From positions 1,116,001 to 1,180,000 of the forward strand of contig CAWCOY010000003.1 of assembly GCA_963797265.1 (NCBI GenBank): a stretch of DNA of 64,000 bases, in the 5' to 3' direction. Position numbers and translations under genes: made by a program. The notes below the pieces were generated by a model. The model saw nothing but the letters and a program-made list of their open reading frames with translations, was not told the origin of the DNA and did no database searches. Of the stretch, positions 60,406-64,000 are shown one piece after another. The stretch is from DASUPK01 sp963797265 (lineage in GTDB: Bacteria > Actinomycetota > Thermoleophilia > Solirubrobacterales > 70-9). Positions within the stretch are counted from its first letter, which is position 1. Each line of letters opens with the position of its first letter.

Positions 60406-61377
60406 CTAGAGCGCCCGGTCGAGCGCCATCGCCACGAAGAGCAGCGCCAGGTATGCCAGCGAGCTGAGGTAGAGCCGTCGCGCCGCCTGTCGGCTCGGGT
60501 GCGCCAACAGCAGCAGCGCGAGGCCGACGAAGCCGGCGCCGAGGGCGAGTGCGGCGATCAGGTACACCGCGCCGAAGAGGCCGGTTAGCACCGGCCCGAC
60601 GGTCACCGCGACCAGGAGCAGGGCGTACGCGACGATCTGATGGCGGGTCGTCGTCTCCCCGCGGACGACCGGCAGCATCGGCACCCCGGTGCGCGCGTAG
60701 TCGTCGGAGATCAGGAGGGAGAGCGCCCAGAAGTGGGGCGGGGTCCAGAAGAAGACGATCGCGAACGGCCAGAGGGCCTGCGCGGAGAGCGCGCCGGTGG
60801 CGGCCGCCCATCCGACCAGCGGAGGCATCGCGCCGGCGGCGCCGCCGAGGACGATGTTCTGCGGCGTCCGCGGCTTGAGCCAGAGCGTGTAGACGAAGAC
60901 GTAGCCCAGCAGCCCGGCGGCGGCGAGGGCGGCGGTCAGCACGTTGACCGTGATCGCCAGCTGCGCCACTGCGATCACCCCGAGGGCTGAGCCGAAGAGC
61001 AGGCCGCGCCGCGGCTCGATCCGACCGCTCGCGAGGGGTCGGCCCTTCGTCCGGGCCATCCGGGCGTCCGGCTCCCGCTCGATGTAGTGGTTGATCGCAC
61101 CGGCGCCGCCCGCCGCCAGGTAGCCGCCGAGACAGGTCCAGAGAATGGTCGAGAGAGCGGGGCCGCCCGGGTCGGCGACGAACATGGTCGCGACGCAGGT
61201 GAGCAGGAGCAGCGAGATGATCCGCGGCTTGGTCAGGGTGACGTAGTCGTTCGCCACCCCGATCGCCGCCCGCATGGTGCGGGCCCGCGCGTCGCTCGGG
61301 GTGACCGAGACGTGGCCGCCACCCGGCCGGCCCCGCCGGCCCACACGTCCGTGCCGGGTGCCGAGGTGGACGCTCAT
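60406..61377 (-). CDS. ctaB: Heme O synthase (protoheme IX farnesyltransferase)
   Basis: A 323-residue UbiA-type prenyltransferase with about nine helices: YVTLTKPRIISLLLLT, first Asp-rich motif NHYIEREPDARMARTKGRPL, and second motif region SDDYARTGVPMLPVVRGE. It farnesylates heme B to heme O. Its ATG overlaps the ctaA stop, so ctaA-ctaB are one operon. The first 38 residues are an Arg/Gly-rich extension. Confidence 0.95.
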   Translation of the reverse strand: MSVHLGTRHGRVGRRGRPGGGHVSVTPSDARARTMRAAIGVANDYVTLTKPRIISLLLLTCVATMFVADPGGPALSTILWTCLGGYLAAGGAGAINHYIEREPDARMARTKGRPLASGRIEPRRGLLFGSALGVIAVAQLAITVNVLTAALAAAGLLGYVFVYTLWLKPRTPQNIVLGGAAGAMPPLVGWAAATGALSAQALWPFAIVFFWTPPHFWALSLLISDDYARTGVPMLPVVRGETTTRHQIVAYALLLVAVTVGPVLTGLFGAVYLIAALALGAGFVGLALLLLAHPSRQAARRLYLSSLAYLALLFVAMALDRAL

Positions 61378-62417
61378 GCCGGCGCCGCCGATGCCTCGGC
61401 CCGTGGGGCGCGCTCGCTCGAGCGCGCCGGGCTCGGGAGCCAGGCGAGCCGATAGGTGATCGAGACCACCGTCACCCAGAGCAGGGTCGCAACCGTCAGG
61501 TGCCCGACGATCAGCGTCGCGTGCTCGCCGAGCCAGACGTTCATGCCCCCGAGCAGGACCTGGGCGAACAGCAGCAGCGCGGCGAGGAGGAGCAGCCGGT
61601 CGCGCGAACCGCGCGCGAACGCCACGCTCAGCAGCACGATGATCGCGAGCGTCGCCGCGTAGACGAAGACGCGGTGGGTCAGGTGGATGTCCGTGAGCCT
61701 GTTGTTGCCGAACGGGAGGAACTTCCCGTCACCGCAGGTCGGGAACTGATGGCCGCAGGCGAGATGGGCTCCGGCGATGTTCGGGCCGACCTCGTTGACG
61801 CCGCGCTCCTCGGTCCCGGCCATGTAGCCGCCGGCGACGATCGCGCAGAGCAGCAGCAGGGCAGCCGTCACCGCGTACGGCTTCAGCCCCCGGATCGGCT
61901 CGCGGACCGGCTGATCGGCCTCGAGAGCCGCCTCGGAGCGCGCCTTGAAGCTGAGCCAGAGCAGGAGGCCGATGAGGAGCATCGCGGTGCCGAGATGTGC
62001 GGCGACGAGCGTGTCCTTGAGGCTGTGCTCGACCGTCAGGCCGCCCAGCCCGGCCTGAATCAGGACGATCACCGCCGCAGCGATGCTGCCGCGAAAGGCC
62101 CAGCGATTCCGGTCGCGGAGGTCGCGGTGCGCCCGCCAGCAGAGGACCGCGATCAGGACCACCACGATCGCCGCCAGCAGCCGGTGCGAGAACTCGATCA
62201 GCGTGTTCTCGTCGCCCACGACCGGGATCACGTCGCCGCTGCAGAGCGGCCATCCCTTGGTGCCGCTGCCGCCGGAGCCGCAGCCCAATCCGGAGTCGCT
62301 CACGCGAACGACCCCGCCGACGATGATCAGCAGGAAGGTGACAAGCGCAGTGAGGTCTGCCAGGCGGCGAAACCGGCGGAGCCCTGCACCGCCGCCGCCG
62401 GCACCGGGTCCGGCCAT
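61374..62417 (-). CDS. ctaA: Heme A synthase (COX15/CtaA family)
   Basis: A 347-residue membrane protein of eight helices in two halves: GGVVRVSDSGLGCGSGGSGT (Cys of the family), EFSHRLLAAI (His), VAAHLGTAMLL (His), LACGHQFPTC, IHLTHRVFVYA (His) and VGHLTVATLLWV (His). It oxidises heme O to heme A. It starts 4 bases after the COX1-like gene stop and is coupled to ctaB. Confidence 0.95.
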   Translation of the reverse strand: MAGPGAGGGGAGLRRFRRLADLTALVTFLLIIVGGVVRVSDSGLGCGSGGSGTKGWPLCSGDVIPVVGDENTLIEFSHRLLAAIVVVLIAVLCWRAHRDLRDRNRWAFRGSIAAAVIVLIQAGLGGLTVEHSLKDTLVAAHLGTAMLLIGLLLWLSFKARSEAALEADQPVREPIRGLKPYAVTAALLLLCAIVAGGYMAGTEERGVNEVGPNIAGAHLACGHQFPTCGDGKFLPFGNNRLTDIHLTHRVFVYAATLAIIVLLSVAFARGSRDRLLLLAALLLFAQVLLGGMNVWLGEHATLIVGHLTVATLLWVTVVSITYRLAWLPSPARSSERAPRAEASAAPA

Positions 62418-62421
62418 GCCG

Positions 62422-64000
62422 TCAGGCTACCGGCTCGCGGGTCTCCGCCGAGGTGGCGCGAGAGGCGTCGCGGCGGCCCACCGCCTCGCGGATGTCGCGC
62501 AGGGGCTCGTCGCTGCGGACGTCGGGGACCACGTCGAAATTGTGAGGCGGCGGCGGCGAGGTAGCGAACCACTCGAGCGTCTCCCCGCCCCAGGGATCGT
62601 GCCCGGCGCGCACCCCGCTCTTCAGCGAGGCGTACGCGTTCGCGATCGTGAGCACCGCGCCGAGCGAGAGGACGAACGCGCCGATCGTCGCGATCAGGTT
62701 GTAGGCGTTGAGGCTCATGGCGTTGATCGCGTCGCTCGCCTCGAAGAACTTGAAGATGTCGACCTGCTGCCCCTCCAGGCCGGCGAGGAAGAGGGGGATG
62801 AAGGTGAGGTGGGCGCCGATCACGATCAGGGTGGCGGACGACCTGGCCAGTCCCTCGCCCATCACCCGGCCGGTCATCTTGGGGAACCAGTAGTAGAGAG
62901 CGGCGAACCCGCCGAGCACCGGGCCACCGACCAGCACGTAGCCGCTCGCCGCGGTCGAGACGGTGGTGTCCGCGAGCAGCCAATTGACCGGGATAACGCT
63001 CTGGATCAGCTCCAGAACGAGGCCGAAGCTGAGCGTCGAGATCGCCGCCAGCGCGAACACCAGCGGCGCCCGCATCCGCAGGACGCCCCTTGCAAGCGTG
63101 CCGATCCAGTTGACGAACACCGCCCCGATCGGGATCACCAGCAGAAGCGCCATCAGCATCGCGGCGTAGAGCCAGCCGATCGGGATCGAGGCGCTCATCA
63201 TGTTCTGCATCCAGGCGAGCAGCCCCAGCGGCATGACCGCCGCCATGGAAACCATCACCGCGCGGCGGGAGAGAAGCGGCTTCCCCGAGAAGACGGGCAG
63301 GATCTCCGAGATCGCCCCGATCGCGGGCAGCAGGAAGACCAGGTAGCAACCGGTGAAGAAGATCCAGGTCAGGTGCTGGTAGTAGAGCGGGGCGCCGCCC
63401 TCGCCCGGGTCGAAGAAGACACCATTGAAGTGACGGTCGATCTCCAGCATGACGAGGGCCGCGACCATCGCCGTGCCGGCGATGATCATCGTCCAGCTCG
63501 AGACGGCCGCTGAGAAGCTGAAGGTCGGGAGCCTGCGCCAGGCCAGCCCGGGGGCCCGCAGCTTCGAGACGGTCACTGCGAGGTTGATCGACTGGAGCAC
63601 CAGGCCCAGCACCGTGAGGCCGACCGCGGTGATCCAGACGTCCACGCCGTTGTTGGAGATGAAGACGGTGTCCGAGAGAGGCGGCCACGAGTTGAATCCC
63701 GCCTCCGGAGGCGTGTAGACGAAGCTCACGTAGAGAAGGGCGCCACCGAAGACGTAGAACCAAAGCGAGAGTGAGGCGAGGCGAGGAAAGGCCAGCGATC
63801 GAGCCCCGATCTGCAGGGGAACTACATAGGTGAAGAGGCCGAAGACGAAGGGCAGGGCGAAGAGGACGATCAGCGTTGCGCTGCCCACGGAGAGCAGGCG
63901 GTTGAAGGTGACCGGTGGGATGAGGTCGTTCTCGGGAACCGCCAGCTGGAGGCGGATCAGCAGGAAGGCGACGATCCCGAGCGCGAGGAACGAGAGCGAG
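62422..64000 (-). CDS. COX1-fold protein lacking all heme and copper ligands (partial)
   Basis: Open to the right edge; 526 residues seen. It aligns along its length with the ctaD product: TYVVPLQIGARSLAFPRLASLSLW, LRAPGLAWRRLPTF, YYWFPKMTGR, and the end DPWGGETLEWFATSPPPPHNF. Yet all six ligand His are replaced: heme a His is Gly (63885), CuB His is Thr (63354), CuB HH is Gln-Asn (63207-63202), and heme a3/a His are Ala and Gly (62949, 62943). The Tyr of HPxVY is also lost. The frame is intact and coupled to ctaA, so it is probably functional but not an oxidase. The N-terminus lies outside the window. Confidence 0.88.
   Translation of the reverse strand, partial: SLSFLALGIVAFLLIRLQLAVPENDLIPPVTFNRLLSVGSATLIVLFALPFVFGLFTYVVPLQIGARSLAFPRLASLSLWFYVFGGALLYVSFVYTPPEAGFNSWPPLSDTVFISNNGVDVWITAVGLTVLGLVLQSINLAVTVSKLRAPGLAWRRLPTFSFSAAVSSWTMIIAGTAMVAALVMLEIDRHFNGVFFDPGEGGAPLYYQHLTWIFFTGCYLVFLLPAIGAISEILPVFSGKPLLSRRAVMVSMAAVMPLGLLAWMQNMMSASIPIGWLYAAMLMALLLVIPIGAVFVNWIGTLARGVLRMRAPLVFALAAISTLSFGLVLELIQSVIPVNWLLADTTVSTAASGYVLVGGPVLGGFAALYYWFPKMTGRVMGEGLARSSATLIVIGAHLTFIPLFLAGLEGQQVDIFKFFEASDAINAMSLNAYNLIATIGAFVLSLGAVLTIANAYASLKSGVRAGHDPWGGETLEWFATSPPPPHNFDVVPDVRSDEPLRDIREAVGRRDASRATSAETREPVA

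Overview
This is a GC-rich (~70%) stretch of bacterial chromosome. The organism is most likely an actinobacterium of the class Thermoleophilia (Solirubrobacterales-like). This rests on the mix of genes (GuaB3 next to GuaA, deazaflavin-dependent oxidoreductase, MGH-type glycoside hydrolase, split aa3 oxidase clusters), on a c-di-AMP riboswitch in front of M23 peptidases, and on many promoters whose TANNNT -10 box ends only 6-9 bases before an ATG or GTG, i.e. leaderless genes. No rRNA, tRNA or CRISPR array was found.

Layout. 1-11.6 kb: edge of a coiled-coil gene, a long hairpin of RNA-like design, an orphan Flp-type pilin, rph-rdgB-CDF transporter, two small genes, tldD-tldE, HU, pyrF (no normal start codon), LysM protein, D,D-carboxypeptidase, PfkB kinase and a membrane protein. 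11.6-16.3 kb: small RNA candidate, guaB3-guaA, and a universal stress gene bracketed by a second, synonymously diverged copy of the last 16 guaA codons. 16.4-21.6 kb (minus strand): two M23 peptidases behind a c-di-AMP riboswitch, then an osmoprotectant ABC operon. 21.6-32.3 kb: rplM-rpsI, glmM, glmS, lipoprotein, acpS, nnr, alr and a CCA-adding-enzyme-like protein. 32.4-44.5 kb: secreted small proteins, HIT, enoyl-CoA hydratase, infA, F420-type oxidoreductase, MGH hydrolase with an ABC-2 exporter, EamA exporter, amidase with a small partner, a frameshifted pseudogene and zinc-ribbon/lipoprotein genes. 44.5-50.6 kb: glycosyltransferase and the aa3 oxidase genes ctaC-ctaD-(unknown)-ctaE. 50.5-55.6 kb: a 5 kb integrated phage-derived element sitting in the 3' end of ctaE. 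55.6-64 kb: NTF2-like protein, a frameshifted secreted protein, diheme cytochrome c, CBS protein, two small membrane proteins, ctaB, ctaA and the start of a second subunit-I-like gene.

Working together: the ctaC/D/E, diheme cytochrome c, ctaB and ctaA genes form one respiratory module (A2-type cytochrome c oxidase plus heme A synthesis). The last gene of this module encodes a COX1-fold protein in which every one of the six histidine ligands of heme a, heme a3 and CuB is replaced; it cannot be a terminal oxidase and is the most unusual protein here. glmM/glmS, alr, the carboxypeptidase, the LysM protein and the M23 peptidases are cell-wall genes; the c-di-AMP riboswitch links wall hydrolysis to osmotic state, next to the osmolyte importer.

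Mobile DNA and repeats: two integrations into stop-codon-proximal coding sequence (guaA and ctaE) are inferred from duplicated gene ends that differ only at synonymous positions. A family of short palindromic repeats (GATGCGAGGGCGC ... GCGACCCGT) occurs at least five times; in three cases it is translated, giving unrelated proteins the same C-terminal tail or adding residues to ribosomal protein S9.
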